From: Metridium senile
Taxonomy: Eukaryota; Cnidaria; Anthozoa; Actiniaria; Metridiidae
Length of the DNA: 64,000 nt
Assembly (NCBI GenBank): GCA_949775045.1
Contig: OX459101.1
Location: 12,388,347 to 12,452,346 of the forward strand
Direction of reading: 5' to 3'
The notes beneath the pieces were generated by a model. It searched no databases. It was not told where the DNA came from and saw nothing but the letters and a program-made list of their open reading frames with translations. Positions 48,691-61,303 of the stretch are shown in pieces; within the stretch, counting starts at the first letter, position 1; every line of letters starts with the position of its first letter. The position numbers were made by a program, and so were the translations under genes.

Positions 48691-51600
48691 ATTTATTTTC
48701 TTTATTAAGTTATGCGGAAGAGTCAAATGCCTTCGTAATGAGCTGTCTATTACGTGAACGTCAGAGTTTGGATTTTGAACAATTAATCACTGAAACGGAA
48801 AACTGAATCATCTCTATAAAAAGACTTGTCCTGATTAACTCCGTTTCATCACATGTGACAGTCGTGTGCCAATTGACCGCCACTAGGGTGGGGAGGGTGG
48901 GGGAGGAAAAGGAAAGGTCAATGTCCTTACCAAAAAACATGCACGCAAATTCGCTTTTATCACGGGTCACCATATTGACTGAAACAAATGAACAATGTGA
49001 ATAGAGTACGTTGTGTGCTAAAATATTTAACGTAGAGGTAGTTAGTCTGAGTCTCTCCAATTCGTTTTTCCGGTTGAAAATTTTGAATTACTGTATCTGG
49101 GTTCCCTTGCCCTTCTCTTTCATTCGTTTCAGAGCCGTTCCAAACAAAGGTTTCACTCTAATAGGAATAAACATGGCCGCCGTGTGATAAAATCCCGTAC
49201 ATTATCGCAATTCAAGCTAGAATATATGCGATTTTGAAACACACTTAATCAGTTTATATCAATCCACTACGTGACAATAAAATGATTATTTTGTTTTTAT
49301 GCTATGTAGTAGTAGCCGATATGAGTCGAGTAGCTACAGCACAAAGGGGAAATAAAGTATATCCGGAATATCCTCAAAAGACGCAATAAGACTTCTTTCT
49401 ATTCAATTAACACGTGACAAATATTCTTTCTTGAAATCAGCCATATATTAAAAATAAAGAAAATTGGGACGATGGGAAATGCCTATTATAGCAAGCAGTC
49501 ATTAAACTATATATATAAAAAATATATCGAGCACGAAAGGTCTCAAGAAATATAGTGCCCCCTCCCCCTCCCCCCATTCAATTTTGATTTACACACGATG
49601 ACGGCGTCAAAATCCAACTGCTGCCAAAACACACTAAAATGACCTCAAAATGAAAAATAACCACATTAGAATTAAAAGTTTATTTATATGACATTTTTTT
49701 AAATTTTAATGACATATACAATTTTTTTTATTTTCACCTTATAATTTACACTGAATTATTATACATGTTATTAATTATCCTTATATGGAGATAAGAGCCA
49801 ACTGATGTAACAAGCCAGTTGGCTATCATATTTTATATCATTATAATATATTGGTCATTTATCAAGAATAACAAAAATTACAAAAAACTATTATGTATAT
49901 ATAAATTGGTTAAGTAGAATAAACAATTTAGAAAAATATAGAGGAAAATAAGATAGATCAATTTGAAAAAATAGAACAACATGAAATGTATATGAAGGAG
50001 TAAATTTTAATCATTATTATATGTTTGAATAATTGCGTTCTTTAATAAATCTTTGAATTTTGACTTAAAATATCATCAATTAAGGAGTGATATTTCGAGT
50101 ATATGAAAAAGGTGAGATTGCTAATAAGATTGATCATATGCACGCGGTACAAATACTGAATTATTATTATTATTATTAACACAGGAAACCCAACCACCCA
50201 CTCGTATTACCTCGCCGACTAAAACCGAGCATGGGAACTGGACTGTGGAACTCCGGCACTACGCTTAATTCGCGTCGTGCTTCTCTGATCTTGTATTGTT
50301 GCACTCAGCACGACGGGTTTCTATTTAGTATTTTGTTTCACCTTTAACACATCGATCCCTTGGGTATTTGTTTATTATAAGCTGGTACGTCTGTTTATAA
50401 GATGATAAGCCAAAAAATTGTTAATCTCTGCAGGGTGACACGCTTCAACCCGTCTTAAGGGATGTTTCACGTGATGCTTTTATTATACGTGAATCAACAA
50501 ATAACCATATGAAATATCACAACAACTAGCTATTGAGCTGCTCTACTGATTAGATCATTTGTTGACTCGATTCGTAGCTGATTGGGTAAAATAAAATTCA
50601 TTTTATATAAAAGAGAAAATCCAATCGGCTTGAGAACTAAGCGGGGGTGAACTAAATGGGGTGATTGGATTGGAGGGAGGGGGTGGGTAGTTAGGAGCAG
50701 TTCGTATTCCAATATGACTTGAAGTAATAAAGTAAAATTTTCCAAAAATTGGCTCTTGATTTAGACCAAAATAAACTAATAATTTTCCCCCATGAATTTC
50801 TTCCCTGAGAAATAAAATGTGACTACATGGACGTACATGCAGTTTTATTTTATTTTTTAGATTTCATTTGATGTTCTTGATCACCAGACCTCGCGCGGCC
50901 TGTCACTGACACCGGCTATAAGCTTATAATCTGCTGCATGCAATTCATTGCGTTAGGTCGTGACTACAATTGAGAATTCCACTTATATTTGAAGGGCTTT
51001 TTGGCTTACAACAACATTGATGACAACTTTGTCAGTTTTTAACTCTAAATCAGTGGAGCAGAGACGTATAATTTTTTTTCTGTAAACTTTTCTGCAGTTT
51101 CTGAATTATTGACACTAAAGATAACTATACAACAACAACAAATAATGGAATTCGCGTCATTTGAGATTTAACATGAAAAATACAATAATATGAATTAGGG
51201 ATTTGTAATATGATTGTAATGGCATGACTTAATTTTAATCAGGAATGAAAAACATTATTTGAATGGCAATAGCAATCTTCACAGGTCAAGCATTTATATA
51301 GCAATATGCTATCGAGCATCGACTCTCCCTCCCCCTCCCCACTATACTTGGAAGAGATTTGTAATCAATCATAAAAACGGACTTTATCGAGTCAATTTCT
51401 TGCTGGAGTGAAAAGGAGTGCGTATTAAAAAAATTATGGCCGAAAAGTTTTATTTGACAATTCAGCGTTATCGTAAAAATGGGGTTTCACTGTATATCAA
51501 TGGAATTCCTTTGAGATTACGCATAGCTATATTAATATGCTTGGTATGAATACATGTTTTATATATTATCACTAGACGCGGAACTGTTGATTGAAACAGA

Positions 51601-53590
51601 AAATAAAACGCTTCACTTTCATAAGGGGGAAATGTTGATAATTTGTTGTCTTTAGGGAGGGGAGGGATACTTACTTATGTACAAGTTTTGTTTATAGTTT
51701 TCAGACATTGTAAGGCTGGGTAGGGACAACACACATGTTACATTATGCAAACAATGGAGAAATGGTTATTGAGAAAACAATTTTTGAATTGAACACTAGG
51801 GAGGGAGGAGTGGCTTCCAAATTTTTCTACTTCAATTATTCATCTAAAACAAATTAAAAACATGTTTATTGGCGAAAACATTACATAATCAGGATTTACA
51901 AAGCGAAGTAAAGTTTTTATCTAAAGTATATACCTATTCCTTATATTAAGTAAATATTTGTGTTAACTCAACCAAGTAGTGTGGTAGTTGACATTGTAAT
52001 GAGTTTGATCAATGTGTGTACTAATAGTATATAAGCTTTCTAATTTGCATATGAGACTATCAAAATGTGTTGAGAACTTGTCTGCTTGAATAATTGAGGA
52101 GCATTTCTTTGTTAGCTTTGCATGGGCTAGGTTTACCGGTTACGAATAAATAATTTATAATTCTGCAGAAATACAGACAAAATTGTGTTTTTATAAAGCT
52201 ACCCTTGAACTTAATTGTTAATAGAAACCCCGGGATAGAAACCTAATGGCTATGTTAAGTTTAGATTTTGGAGTAAATATGTGAAGTTTTACAAAGCATA
52301 TTAAATGAAGGACGCAACGTTTTCGGTTAACAAAGAAAATCTTTAGCGAAAAATCAATATATAATATACGTTTTCTTAAATGTTATTGTATCGATGACGA
52401 TGTAAACAAAAATGTACAATTATGACAACCAAACTTTTCTCGTTGCTTGTAAACAAGAAGTTTAGCGTACACAAACAAAATGTTTCTATGGTTATTAATT
52501 CAGCGATTGTTGTGAAGGTAATGTTTTCAGTGTTGCTCTGTTGGGATTTAAATTCATTACGCAGTATATTTATAGGGCACAAGGCTATTGTTATGAGACC
52601 CTTGCCAATTTCAGCCAAAATCCAATTTTAACTATATTTTTTAATAGTTTTATTTTTTTATTGATTTTTTTTTTTGTTTAAAAAGGGTAGGAGCAGGTAG
52701 CTCAGTGGGTTTGCGTAATAATTTCAACCGATTATTCATTAATTCCGCATCATTGACTTGACTGTCGAAGGACCGTGTTTATTCTCAACAACAAGTTCAT
52801 ACATGCAAAGCAACTGAGAAAAACTGAGACCAAAGTCCCCGTGGAGGTGTCAGTAGGTAAACTAGAAATTCAAGAAATGATTATCACTTCTATTATGCAC
52901 AAGAGCTGAGAATTGATTTGTTGAAATATTTTTTTTGTCCACTTGTCGAATGGACCGTCATTTGCTTCGAAGCGTCCAATGAGAATATTCGTGAATGAAT
53001 AAATAATGAACTTTGGCGTCGTATTGTTGATAGAAAAAGCATTTGTTCTGCAAGTATTATTATTTGGGTATCTTCATATACATAACTACTATATCATACA
53101 TAATTTTCACAACATATCACAAATCCCTTGAGATTTTTTTTTTCCAGCCTGAATCAGCTTGATATTTTACATTCCTCTGCTTTAAAGTTTTTGTCAACTG
53201 TTATCACATTATGTAAGCTTTGTTCCTCAAATAATAAAACGTAAATATAATTTAGAGCTTTGAAATATTACAAATACAATTTTAAGCTAGTTCAAAGTCT
53301 AAAACCTTTAGTTCACAACCGTGTAGAAATATTGCTCGTGAAAATGCCCAATGAAGAAATTGTTTTGCATACAAATCTGCTTTTCCCTTAAAATTTCAAC
53401 ATTTCAAATGATTTTTCGAGCGAAGAACTTTCCGCCAACCAATAACACGAAACTATGACACAATAAAGCCTTCTTTTGAAATATTTAATTCCCAAAAGGA
53501 TCTAAAATATCATTGTATGAAGTGACATTGCCATGACAACTTCCGCCTTTCAATCAATAAACAGAATATTTGAGGTATGACGCAATGATC
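48691..53590. other. gene-free intergenic stretch
   Basis: Almost 5 kb without a supportable gene. Mostly AT-rich with short open frames only. GGTAGCTCAGTGG at 52,696 resembles a tRNA A-box, but there is no B-box or cloverleaf. Confidence 0.5.
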
Positions 53591-53639
53591 ACGTGTCCAG
53601 CACGAGGTGAGGCTGCCAGTCAAAAAGCAGAACTCAATC

Positions 53640-53741
53640 CGTTGTGCGACCTCTTTGACTTTCACATATAGTGTTGGGTGCGCCATTAGACTGCATATAC
53701 AAGACCTAAGTCCCTTTATTTCGTTCCAATTTATACTAAAA
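53640..53741 (+). promoter_or_regulatory. candidate 5' UTR exon/promoter region of the GPI-type gene
   Basis: A locally less AT-rich stretch ends in a consensus donor, CTAAAAG/GTAAGTTTTATC (donor at 53,742). The coding start at 55,733 directly follows an acceptor, so an upstream non-coding exon is required. This is the best candidate but is not proven. Confidence 0.35.
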
Positions 53742-55732
53742 GGTAAGTTTTATCTCTTCCAAAATATCCTTAAATTCTTCTTTAAGGTTTAAGTCAAACT
53801 TCTGAAGCATTATTTTAGTTTATTTGGATTATTTACGTACGTTTTCGGCATGGAGAAGTCGACACACCTTGGCTCTAACTAGAAAGCCGCCATTTTCCTA
53901 CTCCATGATGTTTGTTGCTACATTATTTGGGTGATGAAGAACTCCTCTGTTTAGATTTTGGACAAAGTACATTGTAACTAAAGCGGATATAACGAGCGAG
54001 ACAAAACGTTAAGTTCGAGGAAAGAAATAAAACCGTAAAAGACTGAGATGCTGACTGAACCAGCCACTGCCCACTTGAGCATGAATCGACATAACGCTTG
54101 CCACTGTAAGAAAAGCTCAAATGTTGGTTAAAACATAAGCATGTGGTTTTCGTGATTCCTTTTTGCGAATCGGTAGAATCGTTAGAATTTAACTTGGTTA
54201 AGTTTTTAGTTCAGAACGGTCTGTTCGCCTCGGTTTTGTTCGCCATGCGTTTGCTGACCCATTCAAGCGAATTCAAGCAACGTCTTTACGAGTAATTTTT
54301 AGTCTGTTTAGTATTTAACGCCTTAACAGCGAGATACTTTCTTTCCTATCTCTGAGTTCTTATACTTTTCATGAACAATTTCAAGATGTTTAAGCATTTA
54401 AGAAGTATGAAATGTATGCTGTGGCCAATATTTCGTGCATCGACCAAGTACTTCAACAAGAGACCTCCATTAGCCAAAGTTGAATACAACCCTCTAGTTT
54501 AGGCAAGAAAGCTTCTATAACTTAACATACACGCCTGTAAACTAGATAACTATTGAAAAGTTTAAATTTTTTCCGTAAAATTCGTGCTTACGACACAAAA
54601 CTCAACGGGCCGTTGGGGAAATTTTGGCGCTCAACGTCATAATTATGCCATGTTGTCGACTTCTGTCGCGGAATGGACTCCAGTTTCGTTCAAAACTCGT
54701 CTCGTTTAAGGTATTATTGCTAGGCTTTCAGTAATTTTACTGTTTTTTCTTTGTAAAGCAAGCAATGTTTAAAAGATTTGTCAGTGCAACGCCCGCCATT
54801 GCCCATTGTAGCAGAAAAAAACGTCGCTTGATGACTAATTGCATAAATATGAATCAAAATTAAAATAATCATGTATGCGTAATCCAAAATGCACTCTTGA
54901 AAATTTTTCATGTGAAGCAACGCTGTATTCCGTTATTCGTATTCAATACAATGGTTGATCGTGTTCTCAAGAAATTGTTTAACGGCGAATGATATCTTTG
55001 AATTCGCTGGTTAGTTAAATTTACTCTCGATCGGTATGTGTTTGAAAGAAAGAAACTCCTTTAAAATTATTTTTTTACAGGGTTTTCCGTTCCCTTCAAT
55101 GAAGTACACAAGTTTAATTCATTTTTTTCTTGTAACTAAATTCAGGGTGTAGTTAAGTTTCGGCAAATCTGCATTTTTGTGTACTAGTAAATGGGCGTAA
55201 ATCTAACAATAGGCCGGTGTTCAGGTTAGATTCCGAATGGACGTTGTGTATTCATTATTCATGGTGTGGGGGTATAGTCACACTTTAAAAATAACGTACA
55301 ATGTTTGCTTTCGTTTTTTAAGTTATAAATATGCAATTACATTGTCGAGAAATCGTACATTTCAAAATCATAGAAACGAAAATTACTAATAATTCAAATT
55401 GTGGATATGACGCTTTGTCTAAACACATTCATAGCCGTTTTCTGAATCATTGGCACTAAAAGTTGAACACTTCTTGTCGAGCCTATTGTAAATAAAGCAA
55501 ATAAAAATGGTTATTTTTTTTTTAATAATGGACACTGAAAGATAGAACATGCAAATCAGCTGTATTTGTTTCCTTGTTAGCTCCTTGATAATGTGAAACT
55601 AAACATTCATCATGATACATAATTATAATATGATGGTATTTACATATACTTTGTAAATTATGTAGGCTTTTATATTGAAGTGCTTATCTGTAGCTTAATT
55701 GTAAATAACATACTTCTTTTTTGCCTTTTCAG
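53742..55732. other. presumed first intron, no other gene
   Basis: The segment contains GCCGCCATTTTCC (53,887) and unusually many CpGs for this window up to about 54,700, which may mark a promoter. No coding signal. Confidence 0.4.
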
Positions 55733-58250
55733 ATGGGAAAATTTGTATTACTCGCCATTGTATTCCTCGCCGCAGGTAAGCAAAGATTACCTTGGATAAC
55801 CAATGCTCCAAATGTAGAATTGTTGTTTTATAACTACTTGCTGACATGGTTTTCTATTTTCAGTCATTATGACTCAAGCAGATAGCAACTCAACAGCTGG
55901 TAAGTGGTCGCTGCTACAAATACTATAGAAATCTATTTTAAGCAAAAACCAAGTAAGGCTTGACTAATTTTAATTATTTTTAACTTGCAGTTCCTACTTC
56001 TGCTTCTGGCAGTAATGTGACAATGGCAACATCAACAGCTGCACCAGAGGTAACAACAACAGCAACAACTGCTGGTAAGTATATCCTGAATTAATAACAA
56101 GGTTTTTATTGGAGTTACCCCTTCAATGTGCTCAACACGTACTTGTTTCCGAGTAACTTTTCTGATATATAAAGTTGACATTGCTTGTCATTATGCTTAT
56201 ATTATGCAACTTTATATTTTATTACTTATCTCTTGAGATTTGTGCAGTTTTGAACTAAATGGTACTTTGTATGAAGGGATGAATAGGGAGATAGAATATA
56301 CCTTCCATATTTTATACAATTAAATGTTTGTGAGAACTGTGTATACTTAAGGTGGCTGACTACTATACGAAAAACAAATCAGAATTTATTATTAGAAAGG
56401 TATTTCATAGGAAATTTAATGGTGATTCAGATGAAAAAGAGAAAAATGGGGTGTCCCAAGCTCGTTTCTGAGATATTGGATTTCGAATAGTACCCACTCT
56501 GCAAGTTTTCGAACGAAAAATGGCAAAAACTGCGCTTGGAACCAAATAATTCACAACATCAAAATTAAAAGAGCTGTGGATGTATTTTTTTCAGAAAATC
56601 TTACGTGAGGATTGTTCTCGAGATCTGTTAAATAATTAATAGGAAATATGTACGAGTAAGGTGAAAAAATATGTAATATGTATGCTCATAAAGTCCGAAA
56701 TCGAGCGTAAACTATCATTTGTATTAGGAGGCACAGTATTTTTTTATAGTTGTAGAAATGTCAACTTTCTTAAAGTTTGTCAAAATACCGATTTTTACCT
56801 GTTCTTCCTGAATATCAAAAACAAATCATAGGGTCCCGGGCGAGTTATTGAGTTTTAAGAGAAAAACTAGCCTAAAATCAGCTTTTTCCACCATTTTGAC
56901 TACTCTGCCAGTCCTGGGAACGGGATAATTATAATGTTATTTCTAATTGGATACATTTTACCCAATCCAATGAGCTGTTCCTTTTGAATTAACGCCATCT
57001 TGTCACGCAACACTCGTGGATGTTTAGGGAAAGTTTGTCATCTACTCGAAGTATTTCTTTTTCAAAAAACGTCCCATAAAACAAGTTTATGGATTATTTT
57101 TCTAAGGCAATTCACTTTTCTGTAAGTAGAAGCTATAATAAATGTTGCTGTGTATCATTTCATGTGTTCATTGTTTTGTTTTAACTAATTTTCCACCGTC
57201 TTTTTGACATATTTCAACTTTCATCTCCATTATTTTTTCCAACAAAAATGTGCTAAAAAATTGTGTCTTTTCGACAGAAAACGCCTTTTGTATTATGCTT
57301 GTGTTTTTCTTTTTATTTCACAAATGTTGTGCAATTGTTGTTTAGATAAGTTTAGAGTCCTATTTTGCCGTTTTTCGTTAAATGTGAGTTTTGTAATTAA
57401 AAGAATCGCTAGTTCAGCCAACTTTGAAGTTCCTTTTACTTTTATAAATTCACATATCATGGTGAAACAGATCCTTTTCAAATGACAGCATATCTAAATC
57501 ATGATACTAGTATTAAATGGCTGTTTAATTGTGTAACGCTTTAAAATATACGGCACAAAAATGAATGTTTGGATTCCCAGTATCTCTACCGTGACTCGAT
57601 GTAGTATGTGTGCGAAGTCATGCGCAGTTGTCTAGTTTTTGTATAGTAGTTGGCCACCTTAAGAGGCAACTTGCCAAATTCTTTCACATTTTCTGACCAA
57701 TGGCATTTTATCTTCAGGTGCTGTTATTCAGCCTTTGGCTGTTTTTGTTCTTGCGTGTGCATTTCTTGGGTAAGTAGACCATTATTATAAGACAAACTTT
57801 ATAATAAACCTTCTATTGGTCATGTGTCCTTTGTTGTTTTAGCACAGACTTAAGAACACTTGGTGTTAGTATCTTATATGAGTTGGGAGTAGTTCAACCC
57901 ATAATTTCAAGTTTTTGATTTGGTAGAGTGAAGTCATTTAACCTGTGAAACAAAATTAAATAGTCGAGGTGTAATAGTCAAAAGAAAACAATGAAATTAG
58001 AGACTGCTAAGATGTATTAGTCTAATATCTATTTCACAGGTTTCGTGTTTTCACTCTAATTCAAAGAATGAATTTGAAAAAATGCTATTAAGATATTAAT
58101 AGAATCTTAACAAAATATGTTCCCTATGATCATTTATTTGTTCTTGCATGTGTAAATTTTTTCTTCCTCCGAGATAAAGTCTTGTTTGTGTAATTTGATA
58201 ATATTTCTAAAGTTAATATTATTCTTTTCTTTTACAGACTTGTCCACTAA
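55733..58250 (+). CDS. small secreted Thr/Ser-rich, probably GPI-anchored protein (75 aa)
   Basis: Coding exons 55733-55775, 55864-55899, 55991-56074, 57718-57769, 58238-58250. All have AG/GT borders with matching phases (1,1,1,2). The product is a signal peptide (MGKFVLLAIVFLAAVIMTQA), a short mucin-like region of Ser/Thr/Ala/Val with two N-glycosylation sequons (NST, NVT), then a C-terminal hydrophobic segment AVIQPLAVFVLACAFLGLVH ending at the stop with no cytoplasmic tail. That is a typical GPI-attachment signal preceded by a small-residue TTAG site, similar in design to CD52/CD24-type peptides. No family assigned. It would be a heavily O-glycosylated cell-surface peptide of about 30 residues. 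Too fragmented to appear as an ORF. PolyA signal AATAAA at 58,546. Confidence 0.75.
56351..57658. mobile_element. 1.3-kb TTAA-flanked non-autonomous DNA transposon
   Basis: TTAA (56,347-56,350) | GGTGGCTGACTACTATACGA ... TGTATAGTAGTTGGCCACC | TTAA (57,659-57,662). TTAA duplications are characteristic of piggyBac- and Kolobok-type elements. TIR about 25 bp. No transposase frame seen; the longest open frame is 93 codons. It fills the third coding intron of the GPI-type gene. Confidence 0.8.
57924..58060. mobile_element. MITE, TAGAGTG...CACTCTA family, copy 3
   Basis: TAGAGTGAAGTCATTTAACC / TTTCGTGTTTTCACTCTA with CCTGTGAAA/TTTCACAGG arms. In the last intron of the GPI-type gene. Confidence 0.75.
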
Positions 58251-58545
58251 ATGTTCGTTGAACATAAACCCCAAGTATTCTTGGGTTTACTATAATATGT
58301 GCTTGTATCCAATTAGAAAGTAATGTTTGCTTTTTGTCAATTTCTGTAACTGTACAAAAACATGTTCTGTGAAATTCAATTGTGTTAATTTTATATACAG
58401 TACATGTAAGTGTGAGAATTCTGTAGCTTAGAGTAAAATTGTTAACTTAGAAAACATTGGAATTGTTGCTATAATTTTGCATATTTTAGTGTAGCACATT
58501 CTGTGTTATTCAATTGTAATTTTTACTTTCTGTGACAATGGCTTA

Positions 58546-58551
58546 AATAAA
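58546..58551 (+). promoter_or_regulatory. AATAAA polyA signal of the GPI-type gene
   Basis: AATAAA about 300 bp after the stop, followed within 20 bp by A-rich sequence and then TGT-rich sequence (GTTGTCTGTTTGTTC), as expected downstream of a cleavage site. Confidence 0.55.
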
Positions 58552-58569
58552 CTGTTAAAAAAACTTTCA

Positions 58570-59610
58570 TAAAGAGTTGTCTGTTTGTTCATTGGGTGGA
58601 TTAGTTATTACATATTTTTTTATAAAACCATTCATTTATAGATCATTAATAGACAAGTCAAAAATCTTGGTTGCTTATATGTAAAGTTAAGATGTAGTTT
58701 TAAAAAGTAAACCTAAAGTTTACTCTCTATTGTTAGCGCCACTATTTCAATTTCTTGTTTTGATTCCCATAAAAACTGTTCCTGCAATATCTTGTGAAAG
58801 ACCATTTAGGATTCAAATTTTCAGGGTTTGTGCTACTCCTTGATTTGATTTACGTTTTTAAGGGCACTTGAAAAGCCCTTGAATTGTAGAAAACCAGCAA
58901 AAACTCCTTAATTCTAGCTAAAGTAGGGTAAAAATTCTAGTATTGCAAATTAAAGTTAAGTAAAAATTCTAATATTGTACATCATTTTCGTAAATCCATA
59001 AATTTTCTTATATCAAAGTTGTCTCAAAAAGTGCTTAAAAATTACTTTTTGGTCCTTGAAAACTCCTTAGATTTTGTTTACTGACATCGGCACAAACCCT
59101 GAATTTTAGACTACTCCATTTTGTCCTCCCTTGTAATATAATCAGCCATCCAGAGTTATCAAGCATTTAAAACGTCTGCTCAATGGCAGTGTTTAAACTC
59201 TTGCAACAGTGTTGAATTGATATTTAAAGAGTTCAATTAAAAGCGTTTAAACCTTGCCATTGAACAGAAGTCGAAGCAAATGTTGAAACCGTTTGCCCAA
59301 GCCCTTCAGACTGCTGACTTGTGGAAAACTATGTCTAAAAAAAAATATGCCTAACTAATTATAATTTTTGACATTTGTCTGGATTTACAAATTATGCCTA
59401 GTTGGCTGCATGTTATAGCTTTCTTTTAGTTTGGGCTTCCTGTGTTAAGGCTCTTCACTCCTGAGAGTAATCCTTTCAATAGTCCACTGTATGTCAAAAA
59501 AAGGTAGTCATAGACGATGAAAAATAGGTCACTCTAAGATCCAAGAACTGCTAGAAAAATGTTCTGCTTATTCTCTATACTTGCCTCAACGTTTACCCAG
59601 TACAATCCTA
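58570..59610. other. intergenic, no gene
   Basis: Contains an imperfect palindrome near 59,170-59,275 (TTTAAACTCTTGCAACAGTG / CCTTGCCATTGAACAG) and nothing coding. Confidence 0.5.
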
Positions 59611-60155
59611 TTAAGGCAAGTGAATAAGGCCTATCATCCAAGAAGATTGTATTGGGAAAACATTAAGGCAAGTGAATAAGGTCTATCTTCCAAGAGGATA
59701 TTGTATAGTGAAAACATTGAGGAAAGTGAATAAGGTCTATCTTCCAAGAGGATATTGTATAGTGAAAACATTGGAGGAAAGTGAATAAGGTCTATCTCCC
59801 AAGAAGATAGTATAGTGAAAACATTGAGGAAAGTGAATAAGGTCTATCTCCCAAGAAGATTGTATAGTGAAAACATTGAGGAAAGTGAATAAGGTCTATC
59901 TTCCAAGAAGATTGTATAGTGAAAACATTGAGGAAAGTGAATAAGGTCTATCTCCCAAGAAGATTGTATTGGGAAAACATTAGGCAAATGAATAAGGTCT
60001 ATCTCCCAAGAAGATTGTATTGGGAAAACATTAGGCAAGTGAATAAGGTCTATCTCCCAAGAAGATTGTATTGGGAAAACATTAGGCAAGTGAATAAGGT
60101 CTATCTCCCAAGAAGATTGTATTGGGAAAGCATTGAGGCAAGTGAAAAAGGTCAA
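59610..60155. repeat. 51-bp tandem repeat
   Basis: About ten units GAATAAGGTCTATCTCCCAA, GAAGATTGTATTGGGAAAAC, ATTAGGCAAGT. The 51-bp period leaves open frames on both strands that should not be called genes. Confidence 0.92.
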
Positions 60156-60512
60156 GAAAACAAAAAAAGTTGTTAACTGGAACTGCAGTTGCCACGGTAC
60201 TTTGAACTGATTCATTTTATTTTCACACATACAATAAAACAAGCAAGAAATACAACAGTTTTAAATACCATTCATTGTAGAATGGCATTAATGGGATGTG
60301 AGTCTAATTTCCATGCATTTCCTTGCAAAAAATGAGATTGAATAAAACAAAACTGCAATAATATAAATCATTCAGTTGAACATTGTTCTCACACCTAGAT
60401 CATAATAACATTGAAAATAATATATCTACTTTTTCGACGATTACAAAAAATATAACTAAATAAATGCCATATTTACATCCGCTTTCATCTGACCTTGCAA
60501 ACACCTTGGATC
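60156..60512. other. intergenic, no feature
   Basis: AT-rich. Nothing recognised. Confidence 0.45.
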
Positions 60513-60579
60513 ACAGGTAGCCCAAGCTCACTGTTAGTGTTGATTTACTAAAGGATATAATATAATTCCTCCTCTTATG

Positions 60580-60872
60580 TTAAGCCTGGTTCACACAAGC
60601 GACATAAGCATAAGCAGCATACACAGACTCAGTGAAGCATTCTTTGACTAGGTGTGAGAAAAGACAAGTGCGGTTAAGGAGAAAAGCCCAACTGAGCCTG
60701 CGTATGTTGCTTATGCTTATGCTTATGTTGCTAGTGTGAACCAGGGGCCGGTTGTACGAAGGGTGGATAAAGTTATCCATTGCATAGGTTTTTTATAGAT
60801 TTTATTCGCTGGATAAGGATTTATCCGGTGGATAGTGCTATTCACCCTTCGTACAACCGGCCCCAGGCTTAA
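60580..60872. mobile_element. middle MITE (TTAAGCCTGGTTCACAC, CATAAGCATAAG family)
   Basis: Left end TTAAGCCTGGTTCACAC. The right end is its exact complement GTGTGAACCAGGCTTAA once the inner insertion is removed. Related to the element at 16,716-16,901. Confidence 0.85.
60746..60862. mobile_element. inner MITE (GGCCGGTTGTACGAAGGGTG) with CCAGG duplication
   Basis: 117-bp hairpin GGCCGGTTGTACGAAGGGTG...CACCCTTCGTACAACCGGCC flanked by CCAGG at 60,741-60,745 and 60,863-60,867. Confidence 0.88.
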
Positions 60873-61303
60873 GGCAGGGAGAAAGTAATTTATCCTGAAC
60901 GAAATCAGCTGAAATTAACTCGGAGGATTATAGAGATCAACAAGAATTTGAATTTTATTAAGTTTTAAGGCAAAAAATCGAAGGTTCAAAGTATCCATAT
61001 ATCCTTTAGTAAATCAATACTAACAGTGAGCTTGGGCTACCTGTGCTTGGATTTCAATTTCAATTTTTTTTCTTGTCATCACATGCTTCACAAAAGGGAA
61101 TGCACACAAGCGCAATTATGTACAACATAGCATAATGGCAAATACTTCTTGAACTTCTTATATGCCCATTAAAATAAGCACCAAATATTTTGTGTCTTTT
61201 TTATAAAAAACTGCAAATATCATCAACAGATACATCAAAAATATTTGAGGGTTTATATTAGTGAAGATAAAATAGAAATTGCGCTTGTGCACAAAAAAAA
61301 TAG

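Larger units (their letters stand above)
60513..61044. mobile_element. outer MITE hosting two nested MITEs
   Basis: Ends ACAGGTAGCCCAAGCTCACT and AGTGAGCTTGGGCTACCTGT, with arms continuing to TTTACTAAAGGATATA / TATATCCTTTAGTAAA. The interior contains the elements at 60,580-60,872 and 60,746-60,862. Confidence 0.88.

Noticed and set aside
52696..52790. tRNA-like A-box GGTAGCTCAGTGG
   Set aside because: No B-box (GGTTCRANNCC) within 80 bp and no cloverleaf; probably chance or a very old SINE.
59844..60242. 132-aa repeat protein on minus and 85-aa on plus
   Set aside because: 51-bp tandem repeat with period divisible by three; no start context or domain.
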